Source: Paenalicyclobacillus mengziensis
Lineage (GTDB): Bacteria > Bacillota > Bacilli > Alicyclobacillales > Alicyclobacillaceae
Direction of reading: 5' to 3'
DNA: 64,000 nucleotides
Assembly (NCBI RefSeq): GCF_017298635.1
Contig: NZ_CP071182.1
Location: 4,192,001 to 4,256,000 of the forward strand
Of the stretch, positions 1 through 10,670 are shown piece after piece (the first letter of the stretch is position 1; every line of letters starts with the position of its first letter). A program made the position numbers and the translations under genes. The notes beneath the pieces are model-generated. The model ran no database searches, was not told the DNA's origin, and saw only the letters and a program-made list of their open reading frames with translations.

Positions 1-521
1 GCACACATTTGTGGCAAGACTCGACTTCATCGTCATGATCCTGCACTGCATCCCCCAGGGGGTTCCACCTGCAACATCCTAATACGGAAACATATTTCTC
101 TCCGAATGGGGATTCCTCCTCCCACTAAGAATTAATGTTTTCTTCTATTTACTCTCTCATTCTCACGATTACGCACCTTGACAGTTTGAGAGTAGTTTCC
201 AGAATGCTAGATGTGCCAATTTTCTAACGGGTAGTCCGTTGCAGGAACAGAGATTGGCGCTGTTTTACCAATACATGGAACATGAATATGCTCGCACCTT
301 TGGATGTCCACACGTTCCCTTGCGGTTTACCCTCCCATGTCACACTGGGTCTATGCCCTCACATTCCTTCGTACTACCTCTCAAGGGGTGGATGCCGTTT
401 CTTGCTCCTTTACTGGGTCGTTGCCCTTATGGAATGGTTACTACGGCTTATCCGTGCTTCGGTTTGTCTTGGTGAGTCATCGTGTATAAGCGAGTAAATC
501 GGACGAACGAGTTTGAATCGG
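1..521. other. Non-coding flank downstream of the IS110 transposase
   Basis: I see no convincing gene here. Short open frames around 239-497 overlap each other in all three plus-strand frames, lack ribosome sites and have odd composition, as expected of structured non-coding DNA. The stretch lies 3' of the IS110-family transposase, so part of it probably belongs to the element. IS110 relatives keep a non-coding end beside the recombinase gene, which encodes the guide (bridge) RNA. I cannot place the element boundary. Confidence 0.4.
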
Positions 522-1898
522 TTAAGCAGCCATCTGTAGTTGGGACTTCCGAAGCGGTCCCAGTAAATCCTCAGCGTTATACAAAACTTGCTTTGTCCCT
601 AACGTGTGTAGAACACGAATGAGTTTTCCACACAGTGCAATCAGTGACTGTTTCTTCTTCAAGGGATTGCGCGTTCGGCTCGTGTAATACTCGTGCAGTG
701 CCTTGAACTCTGGATTCTTGGCGACCATCGGTAATATCGCTCGGAAGAGTAGTGCCCTGAGCCGGGAGCGACCCCGTTTGGAAATTCCAGTTTTCCCTTT
801 CCTCTTGCCAGAACTGTTCTCTTTGAGATTCAGTCCAGCAAGCCGGATGATTTGCTGTCCATGGTCATATCCCTTGAGATCGCCTACTTCAGCCAGGAAC
901 CCAGCCAGCGTCGTAACACCCATCCCTGGTACCGTCAGCATTTCTTGAGTACCTGGAATCTGGCTGAGCAATTGCTCCACTTGCACCATGATTTCATCAC
1001 GCTGCCGAGTGAACATCTCGTACTGTTCTAGCAAAGCCGTCATTTCCAACCGAGCAGCCGTGAGACCCTCTTTTAGACCAATCGACCTTTCAGCGGTTCT
1101 GACAAGCCGTTGGGCTCGCTTCATACCGACAGCACGCTTTATTCCACCACTTTTCCACTGACTCACAATCCCACTGGCGCCTAGTGAGACAAGCTCCTGT
1201 GGAAAAGGGCACTGACGTAACGTAATGAGAGATGCTTTGCCTTCCCAATCCTTGAACACCTCTGTGTATTCTGGAAAGAACCGGTCGAGCCAGTTCTGAA
1301 TCCGCCGCTGTACCTGACCTAGATTCACCATAACCTTTTCTCTCAGGTTCATGAGGATTCGCAGATCCGCATAGATACCTGTCGGGAGTTTGGGCTCGGT
1401 GTACTTGCCGTCTTTCACGAGACTCGCAATGACCTTGGCATCCTTGTAGTCATTCTTCGTCGGCGAGTTATCCTCTAACTCTTTGCTCTTGTTGACGTGG
1501 TGCGGATTCACAAGCACGAACCGAACGTTCAAGTCTTGCATGAATGCGCCTAACGGGAACCAGTAGTGTCCGGTCGGCTCAACGCCAAAGACGACATCTG
1601 TTTTGCCGTGGAGCCGTTGTAACTCCTTCATCCACGTTACGAGTTTCCTCAAACCCTCATCGTCGTTGTTAAAAACGCATTCCTTACCGAGCTCAATCCC
1701 ACGGAAGTCAATGGCTCTTGCCACATGTGTTTGCTTCGCAATGTCAGCTCCCACAATGATGGTAGCATCGGTAATTTGTTGAATTCGTTGATTTTGCTTC
1801 TGTTGCATCTTATACTTCACTTGAGCGTCCTCCTCAATTAGGGAATGAATGTCCTGCATTCGGAACCCAGCATACAGGAGGCGCTCTTTTTGTTTCAA
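522..1898 (-). CDS. IS110-family transposase (DEDD recombinase)
   Basis: A 458-residue IS110-family recombinase. The N-terminal DEDD/RuvC-like domain begins near residue 48 (IIVGADIAKQTHVARA), with further acidic residues in FGVEPTGHYW and the KNDYKDAKVIA segment. The C-terminal Tnp20 domain carries GMGVTTLAGFLAEVGD and LAGLNLKENSSGKRKGKTG, which holds the catalytic serine region. The frame opens with TTG; an ATG 13 codons further in (MQDIHSL) is an alternative start. Members of this family move without terminal inverted repeats and are guided by an RNA from the element's non-coding end. The gene is intact. It borders the 3' end of the Druantia island, which fits the mobility of such islands. 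Confidence 0.93.
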   Translation of the reverse strand: MKQKERLLYAGFRMQDIHSLIEEDAQVKYKMQQKQNQRIQQITDATIIVGADIAKQTHVARAIDFRGIELGKECVFNNDDEGLRKLVTWMKELQRLHGKTDVVFGVEPTGHYWFPLGAFMQDLNVRFVLVNPHHVNKSKELEDNSPTKNDYKDAKVIASLVKDGKYTEPKLPTGIYADLRILMNLREKVMVNLGQVQRRIQNWLDRFFPEYTEVFKDWEGKASLITLRQCPFPQELVSLGASGIVSQWKSGGIKRAVGMKRAQRLVRTAERSIGLKEGLTAARLEMTALLEQYEMFTRQRDEIMVQVEQLLSQIPGTQEMLTVPGMGVTTLAGFLAEVGDLKGYDHGQQIIRLAGLNLKENSSGKRKGKTGISKRGRSRLRALLFRAILPMVAKNPEFKALHEYYTSRTRNPLKKKQSLIALCGKLIRVLHTLGTKQVLYNAEDLLGPLRKSQLQMAA

Positions 1899-2171
1899 AC
1901 CCGAAATTAATTCATTACAGGAATGGCTCCTTGTTGGTTCCTTTCACGACACTGAATCGTAGAAAACCCGCTGACCCCGGCGCCACATAATCCCGGATTC
2001 AACAATTGGAGACTAAATCTTGCAACTTGTGACGTTTGTAGTTACGTCTCTCTAGATGAGAACAAGCGTTCCGAGTGGGTAAGTGAATACGGGCAGAACT
2101 ATATAGTAGCCCCGTAAAACTGAACACCAGATAGGAGAACAATTGGGGTCCATCTTAAGTCACCCGAAAAC
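1899..2171. other. Intergenic: candidate IS110 non-coding (bridge RNA) end
   Basis: About 270 bases between the transposase start and the stop of druE hold no open frame of note. In IS110-group elements the non-coding end 5' of the recombinase gene is transcribed as the bridge RNA, so this stretch, read on the minus strand, is the first place to look. I did not establish a fold or the target and donor loops. The part beside druE (about 2105-2165) could also be an end of an older insertion element. Confidence 0.3.
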
Positions 2172-5100
2172 TCAAGCTTCCAATACTGATTTTATTTTGC
2201 TATAAATCAGAGGTATGTTTCGTCCCAATAGATACTCGCTATAAATTTCTATCTTGTGATCGTGTGACTCGTTAAGTAATGGATGTAATTGCCTTACATC
2301 GCCATCATCTAAAAGTGATGGGTAACATCCGATAGCAACACTTCGATACGATGCACTTACTAGTAGAGGAACTTGGCCAGTTTCACACAATACGTTCTTT
2401 TCACACTTATAACCGTCTAATTCGAGAAGACGGGCCAATGGTTGAAGCAACTGGCTTTGCTTTAACACCGATTTTATCTCAGGTAGTTTTCCATAGAGCA
2501 TGTACTCCAACATGTCTGCACCTAGAAATCTGTCCATATCGGTATGCCAGTATTGGTTTTGATAGTGTCTCAAGCATTCTGTGCACGACCTGTCACAATT
2601 GGCTGGACAATGTCGAAGAAGGGCAAGTGTATTATGCATTATTATCGCAAGTTGCTGACCAGCCTGCTCCGCGTAACCCGCCCCTCCAGACAACGTGTCA
2701 AACAAATAGATATCGGCTCGTAGTGGCTCCTGTTTACCTGTTCGAATTAGTCGAAAGCCTGACTGAAATTCAGATGGATCAACATCCAGCTCTTGACTAG
2801 CAGCAAGTAAAATGGCTTCCGAAACAGTTCTAAGTGCGTCATTGATTACGCTGCCTGAGGTACGATCCTCTAGCTTACGGACCAAAGGTGAATCGAAATT
2901 CATACGAATTACCAACAAATCGGTGCGAAACTGATGCCCTAAATACACTCGTTCAAAGATGCCATCGCATTGCGGTGACACATCTACTCCTTGTCTTGGT
3001 TCAACCCTATACGGCCTATAGTGTGGTCCAAATTTAGGTTTTTCCGGATCGTATATGGATGCAGAGCCACATTTGTTACAGACCTGGAAACCTGCGTTTG
3101 TTTCGTCATTCCCCTTATTCACCATCACTAAACGACGATCACGAGCTTGAGTGAATGTGAGGTTATGGCCTACGCTTTCCCAATTACTGAGATCGTCCTC
3201 AGCTAGTGGAACCGGAAATTGCGCTGAGGTTGCATAACTGTATTCCTGATTTTCGTCACTTGGGCTTAATGGACGCCCCTTTTCAGGTAGAAATACCTCC
3301 GGTATTAGCATATCTCCTTTATCCAAGTCTCCGCCACACACGGGACATGTCGTGAGTTCCTGTGTATCAACCTCGGTATCTTGTACAAAGGTACACCTTC
3401 TACAGGCAATATAGGGTCTTAGATTGAGCCTTTTATCAAATAGAGGGGCCGCTCGATCTGGGTCAGTAACCAAAGATGAATTAGCAATTATTGCACCGGA
3501 CCTATACGTCTCCTTGTTGACAACAATTAACCTTCCGGGAGCATACTCACTAAGGGCTTTATCAATTGCTTGTTGTGGTCGCTCCACCGTCGTAACTTTA
3601 AAGTTACTCCCTTTACGACGCTCTATTCCTTCAATAAGGAAGCTGGATAAGTCTGTCGGAAATGCGTAACTAGGCATAAGTCCCTGGTCGAAAAGGAAGT
3701 AAAGCAGTTCATCGCGGCCATCCTTAAATTGGGTGTCTAGTTCATCGTCAAGGTCTTCTTGTATCCCTATCTGTGATTTCGGAATTTTTTCATTTAAAAC
3801 CAATTCATCCAAATTTTGTATGAGTGCTGTTGCGATATCCCTAACCCATGCTTCCTTATCCGTGGCTACGCCCGCTGGTAACCATTCGACGATTTTTGAT
3901 CTAGTTTTTCCACTCTCACCAATAACATTTTGATTGACCCATCTTCCAAACTCCAGAACATTCAATGCGTTGTCCGTTGAAGTATTACGAAAGAAATCAG
4001 ATGCAGTCCCCAACACCGAAAAGAGGTTGTTGGTACTGGTTGAAAGGTTTATTCTGCCCTCATCAATGGCCTCATGAAAAAACGTTTGAAACAGATACGC
4101 ATTGACATGTCTCTGAGCAATTTTTGCATTATCAGTCTTTACAATCGGCATTCTAGGTTGTCCTGCAACGATTGCTTGCGGATGATGGAAATAGTGACTA
4201 TCGTGTGGTCCCCCTTGTGCATACGTTATGACGGTAGACACAGCAGAACCCCGGCGGCCGGCCCTACCGGCCCGTTGCTGATAATTTTCACGCTGTGGTG
4301 GTACGTTTCGCAATCCAACAGCAACAAGGGAACCGATGTCAATACCAACTTCCATTGTCGTAGTACTGCTCAAAACATCAATAGGGCCTTCTTCTTCATC
4401 TAACAGTAAATCTTGAAACCGTAATTCATACTTTTCTGTTGTGGCAAAAACGATGCCTGTATCCCGTTGTGACAACTGTGCCGTATGTTCTTCAGCCGAT
4501 AGGTGTTTCGGTTGACCTATACCCTTCACAGCCCTAACAACGGGTTCTCTAATAAACCCTTTTCTAGTTTTAATATAATCACTAGTCTCAGGATTCAAAG
4601 ATTCAACTGAAGTACTGCCGCAGTTAATACAGAAATCGCCAAGTTGGCCCGGTGCAAGGAAGGTGCATTCATTGCACCTGAACCACGGGTCATCTGTGCC
4701 GATATAGAGTATTACTGAATCGCCCTTTACGACATAGGCGTCTCCGTTTGCCTCACAAAGTCTCTTTCTCAGAATCTCCTCAATAGACGTAATTTCATCC
4801 AGCGTACAACCAAACTCATTCACTAAGATGTCTACAACTTCTGATTTTATTTTTCCGTCACCACTCCAACTATTTTGTGGATGTCCAATTGCTTCCTGAC
4901 GTATTGATGGTGCAATCACTGTTTCACTTTCGAAGGCATTACTAACCAGTAACTCGTATAGGTACGAAATGGCAAGCTGTTCAACATGGTCTCTTTCTAA
5001 TTTTCTAGTAATTTTACTGATATCAGAAACTAATCTATCTGTGTGGGCAGGGCGCACATACCCGACTGTGGCTGCACGAAGCGAGAACTCCTGGCTACAC

Positions 5101-7715
5101 AATTGTCTCAGCAACGCACGGTAAAAACCTGGGGAAGGATGAGGCTGCCAATCATCATCTAGTGCCTCCGCTAAACTACTCCCGTAGTCCTCCCGGTATT
5201 CCCTTACAGACTGAACCAATGCCTTGCGGTCACTACCATCAAAGAATTGCAAATTAAACTCAGAAACTACGGACACAAAAGCACCATACAGTGAGGAGTT
5301 GATTTTAGGATACTTTCCTCGTACATGCTTGAACTTCACAGCTGCTAAGGCAATCGCCTGCCTAAACGAATCCCACTCGACCTCGCGTGGAATATCTCTT
5401 GCGAGTCTGGCCGCTTTCTGTCGCCCATCAGAAAATAGCAGTACCTTTCGGCCACCGTTGGGGTACTCCAATGACTCTTCTAAACGAGGGGGTTGCAGGA
5501 ACAGTTGTTCCTTCACGAGGTTTGCAAACGGTGCCTCCCCTTTAGTAGCTAAATCCATTACTTTACTTCTACCTTTCCACCCTCGCAGACAAACTGGACA
5601 CTTTTGAAATACACGATTTTCTTTGTCTGCACGAATATTCGGCCCGTATACCTTTATATACCCAGTGGTAACAATAGGATCTTCAGTTTGTAAATGTCCA
5701 GTTGTAATATCGAGCCACAACGCAGAACAGTCTCCTAACGCATGATCATGTGGTTCACCGTCAACTAAAAGTTGAATCTCAACTAACTTTTGGGCTGGAT
5801 CGTCATCCATACCGATTTCGTTAGTCGGCTCATGTAACAGGAAGTCGCCGTTTCTTCCACGGGTGTAGCCTCGTAGGAATGCCGCCCCACAGTCCCGATG
5901 AGTTAACAACTCGTATACGCGAGCCTGCCTGTCGCAATCACAATGAAGCCTTGGAACCGTATATAATTTACCCAAGATCGCTTCTTGCTGTGGGTCATCA
6001 TATAACCTTTCCGTACAGTTAGGGTTAATACATGCATACAATCCTGGAAGCCCACGATAAAACAAATGTAATCGTGTTGGGAGAAATACACGATCATCAG
6101 ATGTACTACGTGCAAAAGAACCTAGTGCAATCAACCCCTCAGTTGCTTTTTGCGCAATTAAGGCGCTTGCATTTGGAAACAAAATGCTGGCAAGCCGGCT
6201 CAGTTGTACGGCTTGACCACTTAATTGTTCGACCATAAGCTCAGCGGGTCCCCAGCCAGTTAACAATTGAAATAGATATTCTTGAACCTCTTGCAATTGG
6301 CTTGGCGGTGACGGCCAATTCAGAGCGTCTCGTATTTCCGAAATTGACTCAACAAGTGCACCGCTGTCGACTTCGGCTCTTTGAAATTTGTTAAGATCGA
6401 GTTGGCCCAGCGTGTTTGCTTCCTCGACTGTTCCGGGTCTACTACCGAACCTCGGTTCGCGAATTCCTTGAACTAAGTACATTTGGTTTGATGCAATCTC
6501 GGAAAGCCCAGTAAGCTGACAACTAAAACGTTTGACAGCGTCCTCTGCCTCGGCCCCTTTTCCAAGACTCGCGCTTGTCAAGATACAACGCATTCTATTT
6601 CGAGATATCCCTAAACGAGCCATCAAGCGCCGAATGAGCAATGCAACCTCGGCACCACCTGTACCCCTATACATATGAGCTTCATCAAGTACAAGGATAA
6701 ACTGATTATGCTCATCTGCTTGAAGCCATTCTTTCGTTTGTTGAAAGATTGATCGTTCAATTGGTCGCATTAGCATGTACTCAAGCATGGAGTAGTTCGT
6801 AATCAAAATGTCGGGACACGACTTTTGTATTTCATCTCGTGTTAAAAGTTCACGATCTTCAGGTTGAGTTTGTAGTCGCTGATCCCAGTGGCGTCTGATA
6901 AATGGCTTACCCTTCTGTTTGCCGGATTGGTATACTGCGTTCTCCTCTTTATATTTCGCATAAAAATCAATTAGATTTTTACTCGGCCATTTGCCTTTGT
7001 CATTCAATACCTTTACAGCATTTTCATCCCCGGCATGCTTCAAGTAGAAGTCCTCAAATAATTTCCCAATATTACGAGAATCTTTCGCGCTTGTTCTATG
7101 TCCAGGATACGGTGTCCTTGAGGTGTAGGAACCAAATCTCACGGGTCGTTGGCGTCCACAGGAAAGAGTTCCTGCAACCCTTTCATCTCCAAATAGTTTC
7201 CTAATTCGCGCCAGTTGGTCATTTACCAATGCATTCATCGGATACAACAGCATAGCACGACATCCCGGTAAAGATGCAGTATCTGGTCGTTGTGTGCCCT
7301 CAATTGCCAATGCACCAAGTACAGGCATTAAAAAGCTTTCTGTTTTTCCGGAACCTGTACCTGTTGCAACTATGATGTCATTACCTTCTCCAAGGAACTT
7401 TTCTAATGCTTCCGTTTGATGCTGATACGGACGCGGGAAGATTCCGACAGAAGGCGACAATTTTGAGAGTTTAACAAGCGCGTTCTTTGCGGGGGCCGGA
7501 ATATTCAACTCAGCATATGGGCGACCCAACATATAACTAGGAGTAGATTCAACGTACGGCTCTTGGCTTATCACACCTATTTGTTCCAGCATCTGATGTC
7601 GTTCATTAATCAGCCTCGTGTTACTGATGTGGTACGCTGATTCGAGATAAGATTTAAGTGCATTATGAAGTGTCTGTGTAACACCAAATACCCCGTTAGT
7701 TTTGATCTCGCTCAT
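2172..7715 (-). CDS. druE: DruE: large DEAH helicase with DUF1998 domain
   Basis: The 1847-residue helicase of the Druantia anti-phage system. Near residue 118 lies Walker A (ATGTGSGKT), near 344 LVLDEAHMYRG (motif II), then LTSASLGKG (motif III). The C-terminal helicase half has STTTMEVGIDIG and QRAGRAGRRGSA near 1150. Zinc-ribbon cysteine pairs occur around CINPNCTE, CNECTFLAPGQLGDFCINCG and CRRCTF. The C-terminal DUF1998 (MrfA-like) region has DTLSGGAGYAEQAG and the cysteine cluster CPANCDRSCTECLRHY near 1715. I chose the ATG at 7715 because a GGGGGG stretch sits about 8 bases upstream; the GTG at 7724 lies directly on that stretch. It overlaps the end of druD by 20 bases. DruE is thought to supply the ATP-driven nucleic-acid activity of the system; the mechanism is not fixed by sequence. 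Confidence 0.93.
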   Translation of the reverse strand: MSEIKTNGVFGVTQTLHNALKSYLESAYHISNTRLINERHQMLEQIGVISQEPYVESTPSYMLGRPYAELNIPAPAKNALVKLSKLSPSVGIFPRPYQHQTEALEKFLGEGNDIIVATGTGSGKTESFLMPVLGALAIEGTQRPDTASLPGCRAMLLYPMNALVNDQLARIRKLFGDERVAGTLSCGRQRPVRFGSYTSRTPYPGHRTSAKDSRNIGKLFEDFYLKHAGDENAVKVLNDKGKWPSKNLIDFYAKYKEENAVYQSGKQKGKPFIRRHWDQRLQTQPEDRELLTRDEIQKSCPDILITNYSMLEYMLMRPIERSIFQQTKEWLQADEHNQFILVLDEAHMYRGTGGAEVALLIRRLMARLGISRNRMRCILTSASLGKGAEAEDAVKRFSCQLTGLSEIASNQMYLVQGIREPRFGSRPGTVEEANTLGQLDLNKFQRAEVDSGALVESISEIRDALNWPSPPSQLQEVQEYLFQLLTGWGPAELMVEQLSGQAVQLSRLASILFPNASALIAQKATEGLIALGSFARSTSDDRVFLPTRLHLFYRGLPGLYACINPNCTERLYDDPQQEAILGKLYTVPRLHCDCDRQARVYELLTHRDCGAAFLRGYTRGRNGDFLLHEPTNEIGMDDDPAQKLVEIQLLVDGEPHDHALGDCSALWLDITTGHLQTEDPIVTTGYIKVYGPNIRADKENRVFQKCPVCLRGWKGRSKVMDLATKGEAPFANLVKEQLFLQPPRLEESLEYPNGGRKVLLFSDGRQKAARLARDIPREVEWDSFRQAIALAAVKFKHVRGKYPKINSSLYGAFVSVVSEFNLQFFDGSDRKALVQSVREYREDYGSSLAEALDDDWQPHPSPGFYRALLRQLCSQEFSLRAATVGYVRPAHTDRLVSDISKITRKLERDHVEQLAISYLYELLVSNAFESETVIAPSIRQEAIGHPQNSWSGDGKIKSEVVDILVNEFGCTLDEITSIEEILRKRLCEANGDAYVVKGDSVILYIGTDDPWFRCNECTFLAPGQLGDFCINCGSTSVESLNPETSDYIKTRKGFIREPVVRAVKGIGQPKHLSAEEHTAQLSQRDTGIVFATTEKYELRFQDLLLDEEEGPIDVLSSTTTMEVGIDIGSLVAVGLRNVPPQRENYQQRAGRAGRRGSAVSTVITYAQGGPHDSHYFHHPQAIVAGQPRMPIVKTDNAKIAQRHVNAYLFQTFFHEAIDEGRINLSTSTNNLFSVLGTASDFFRNTSTDNALNVLEFGRWVNQNVIGESGKTRSKIVEWLPAGVATDKEAWVRDIATALIQNLDELVLNEKIPKSQIGIQEDLDDELDTQFKDGRDELLYFLFDQGLMPSYAFPTDLSSFLIEGIERRKGSNFKVTTVERPQQAIDKALSEYAPGRLIVVNKETYRSGAIIANSSLVTDPDRAAPLFDKRLNLRPYIACRRCTFVQDTEVDTQELTTCPVCGGDLDKGDMLIPEVFLPEKGRPLSPSDENQEYSYATSAQFPVPLAEDDLSNWESVGHNLTFTQARDRRLVMVNKGNDETNAGFQVCNKCGSASIYDPEKPKFGPHYRPYRVEPRQGVDVSPQCDGIFERVYLGHQFRTDLLVIRMNFDSPLVRKLEDRTSGSVINDALRTVSEAILLAASQELDVDPSEFQSGFRLIRTGKQEPLRADIYLFDTLSGGAGYAEQAGQQLAIIMHNTLALLRHCPANCDRSCTECLRHYQNQYWHTDMDRFLGADMLEYMLYGKLPEIKSVLKQSQLLQPLARLLELDGYKCEKNVLCETGQVPLLVSASYRSVAIGCYPSLLDDGDVRQLHPLLNESHDHKIEIYSEYLLGRNIPLIYSKIKSVLEA

Positions 7716-8796
7716 CCTTATCACCCCCCCGTGAAGACCGGACTGTATAACCGTGCATTGAAATAAATTTGTTTATTGTTTCAATATATCGTTCAGGTAC
7801 ATAGTAATCCGTTGTATGTTGACCTGTCGGTATCGGTATCGAGTAAACTTCAAGAATTCTTTCGAGGACCCTCGGTATCGCGGGAAACATTCGCAGCAAG
7901 TTATTTTTTCTATAGGTTGCTGTCCGTGGCAAGCCGTGCAAATGGCAAAAACCCAATTGCAGCCATCGATGATCGATCTCATTAGACAGTGGATACTCTC
8001 TGTTCAACTTTCCATCTAAGAACTGACCTATAAAATACCGAAATGGTTTGCCCATTCGACATAGCATAACGTTTTCACATTTGTGACCCTCTAAGAGCAA
8101 CTGCCCTGGAATCCACGTTCGTTTAGTTGTGTATCGTAATTGTGCAATCGATGTATAAACCTCGTAATCCGCAAACGTAGAAGAACTCTCTATACCCTGT
8201 TTGTAAGATTTACTGACTAAATCTTCAATCCAAGATTCCACATTTTGCGGAACCCACCCTAAAAAATTGGAATCCACATCATTGGTTGAACCAGGAATAC
8301 TGTGTTCTGCATTAACAAGTAATCGACCAACACCCGTACTTGAAACCTCCGTGAACTGCCGCAGTTGTGCCGTCGACAAACCTCCTATAATAGCAATGTC
8401 ATCACTAAATTTTAGCCGAACTAATCTTATCGGTGTTGGCAGCCAAAATCCTCCACCTAAGTGAATACAATCACCTAATATACTTAAACGTTTCATGGTC
8501 CACGTTACTAAATTAACTTCCCGGCTCTCGGATTTAGTATTAGAAGTCGGTATAAATGATAAATCATTCCAGATAGGTGAGAGATAACGCCCCACGAAGT
8601 GACCCAGCTTGTGGATATGTACAGGTTTAAATTCCTTGTTGCCACCGGCCTCCAGCGAAAGCTCAAACAGTGACTTTCTTAAGTACTCTGCAAGTATCAC
8701 AACAAGTCTCGTTATCTCATTGTTAAATCTCTCTACTCCAATTCCTCTTACTATCCGATCAATAACCATGTATTTTGTTATCGGCTGTATGTTCAT
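7696..8796 (-). CDS. druD: DruD: Druantia type I component
   Basis: A 366-residue protein with no domain I can name. It is assigned as DruD from its place between a DruC-like protein and the DruE helicase and from its size. Visible features are a moderately hydrophobic N-terminal half and a C-terminal segment (CHLHGLPRTATYRKNNLLRM) rich in Cys, His and Arg that could bind metal or nucleic acid. The ATG overlaps the stop of the upstream gene as ATGA, indicating translational coupling in the druB-C-D-E operon, and its own end overlaps druE. Function within the complex is unknown; the identity call rests on synteny. Confidence 0.78.
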   Translation of the reverse strand: MNIQPITKYMVIDRIVRGIGVERFNNEITRLVVILAEYLRKSLFELSLEAGGNKEFKPVHIHKLGHFVGRYLSPIWNDLSFIPTSNTKSESREVNLVTWTMKRLSILGDCIHLGGGFWLPTPIRLVRLKFSDDIAIIGGLSTAQLRQFTEVSSTGVGRLLVNAEHSIPGSTNDVDSNFLGWVPQNVESWIEDLVSKSYKQGIESSSTFADYEVYTSIAQLRYTTKRTWIPGQLLLEGHKCENVMLCRMGKPFRYFIGQFLDGKLNREYPLSNEIDHRWLQLGFCHLHGLPRTATYRKNNLLRMFPAIPRVLERILEVYSIPIPTGQHTTDYYVPERYIETINKFISMHGYTVRSSRGGDKDERDQN

Positions 8797-10670
8797 TCCA
8801 ATTCACCCAAGCGTATTTTGAGTAGAGTATTAATTCGATCATCCATTTCAAACTCATTTGCTAACTCATTGACCTTGCCAGGGTCACTCGTTAAGGCAAA
8901 TGGAAACACCCATCCAAAGCTCAAATCTGATGATATCCTGACTAAGTTATGCTCCTCAATTATTTTACTATATGCTTTAACTGCAGCCGTTAGGGATTTT
9001 CTCCATATAACCCCACCCTTATTAGATACCCAATCAGGAATCCCCAATTCCTCCCAATCAAACTGATTACTGGGTGATTCTATAAAGCGCTTCCACGAAT
9101 CATTTAATAACATCCCTGGAATTGCTTCAGACGCCGGACTCTCCTTCCAACCTAATGAATCCACACAAAAAATTGGACCCAGTCCCCATATTTCGCGTCC
9201 ATACGGGAGATTCGTATCTCCATCACTCAGCGTACTGAATATCAACAAGGAGAAATCCCTGTTGACGTTTGCTTTCAACAAACGATTAACCACAAGTTCC
9301 CTGATAGTTGACCCAAACACTTCAAATGCAGATCTATTGATACCTTCAAAGATAACTGCGACCGGGAACTTCCGAGACTCTAGTACTTGTAACATCCCGG
9401 CAACTTCCTGTTCAATCTGGTCTCCATCTGATAGTCCGATTGGAATCCGCATTTTATACACAGATTCACCAGCGAGACTTAAGGCCGAGTACTCCGCAAT
9501 TACGGTTGCCAAAGTTCCTTCAAACGTCACCATCTGTCCGGATGCTAAGGCCGCTAGTGTCTCCACAGTAATTTTTTTTGCATCCTTTGTCTTTAGTCCC
9601 ATTCTACTTAAATTTTTCGACATATGTTCAGTCATCAATTTTAGGTTATCTATTATTTCCAAATCCCCATCCCATTCTGTGCGCACAGTTTTGAGTGGCA
9701 GTTTCAGGTCCGCTAACATCCCAACGCGGTTTGGCGTAGAAGAATTTACTGGGACGATACGTTCGTTCTGAGCATCGTTATTTTCAAGTTCCAGTAATCT
9801 GTTTTTCAAATCGTCTAATATTTCTTCAGATTGTCCCTTCCAAACCGATAGATTACTACGTAGGGATTCTAACTCTCCGTCCAATCGTAGTGTGTCGCTT
9901 GTAGATACAATATCAAGCATCGTTTCATAGTCTGATTTTTGTGCAGCAACTTGCGAACAAAGGTTTTCTATAGTAGCATGCACTGCACGTAAATTGTTGG
10001 AACTTGTTTGAGAGATATCGTCTAATAATTGTATTTTTTCGTGCAGTTCACTCACTGTAGCGGATGGCTCTCTTAGATGCTCTAAGTTCCTATTCATCGT
10101 CTCAAGAACGGTATTCTGTTTCTGTACCTGTGAGTCTAATACGATAGCTTTTTTCTCTATTGAAATTACCCTGTGTATGAGTTTAACTTGATTCTCAGAA
10201 GGAGCCATTAATAACAACCTATCCATGTCTTCACTTGGGACGAACGGCCCAAAATCATGCCACCTACGTAAAACGGCCTCCGATAAGCCTTTGTCCCAAG
10301 AACTCTTTACCACGCGGCTCATAAGTTCATCCCTAGTTGTCCCGTTACCCAGCATTTCCCTGACTAGAATTTTGAAATGTTCAGGGTTTTCCACCCCTAG
10401 GGCGTCCCATATACTTGAATGGTTCGCGGTCCATAGTAGCCACAGCTGTGCCATGATACTCCATTCTCTTTCGGTCCAATGACTAATGCGAGAAAAGAAC
10501 GCCCGTAAACGAATGGGCACGCCTTTGCCAGGTCGGAACCCCTTTAAAACAGTAAGCTTTCCGATTATATCTTGAAGTTTCTGAGGTGGTATTTCTAGCG
10601 CAAACTCCCTCAACTCTTCCGCACTACGTTCGGCCAAAAATTTCCGTTTTTCCTGACTATAGTTAATCAT
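8793..10670 (-). CDS. druC: DruC: coiled-coil Druantia type I component
   Basis: A 625-residue protein. The N-terminal third is helical and basic. Residues about 170-310 look like a long coiled coil (heptads around KKAIVLDSQVQKQNTVLETM and the following leucine and glutamine repeats). The C-terminal part is globular, with no motif I recognise. A longer frame opens at 10799, but ATG 10670 fits better: GAGGGG sits about 8 bases upstream and the start overlaps the druB stop (ATGATTAA). The stop overlaps druD by four bases. Order and size match DruC of type I Druantia. A structural or oligomerising role is plausible, but this is inference. Confidence 0.78.
   Translation of the reverse strand: MINYSQEKRKFLAERSAEELREFALEIPPQKLQDIIGKLTVLKGFRPGKGVPIRLRAFFSRISHWTEREWSIMAQLWLLWTANHSSIWDALGVENPEHFKILVREMLGNGTTRDELMSRVVKSSWDKGLSEAVLRRWHDFGPFVPSEDMDRLLLMAPSENQVKLIHRVISIEKKAIVLDSQVQKQNTVLETMNRNLEHLREPSATVSELHEKIQLLDDISQTSSNNLRAVHATIENLCSQVAAQKSDYETMLDIVSTSDTLRLDGELESLRSNLSVWKGQSEEILDDLKNRLLELENNDAQNERIVPVNSSTPNRVGMLADLKLPLKTVRTEWDGDLEIIDNLKLMTEHMSKNLSRMGLKTKDAKKITVETLAALASGQMVTFEGTLATVIAEYSALSLAGESVYKMRIPIGLSDGDQIEQEVAGMLQVLESRKFPVAVIFEGINRSAFEVFGSTIRELVVNRLLKANVNRDFSLLIFSTLSDGDTNLPYGREIWGLGPIFCVDSLGWKESPASEAIPGMLLNDSWKRFIESPSNQFDWEELGIPDWVSNKGGVIWRKSLTAAVKAYSKIIEEHNLVRISSDLSFGWVFPFALTSDPGKVNELANEFEMDDRINTLLKIRLGELE

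Noticed and set aside
239..497. Overlapping small plus-strand frames as genes
   Set aside because: Three frames open at once, no ribosome site, no family; more likely structured non-coding DNA by the IS110 element.
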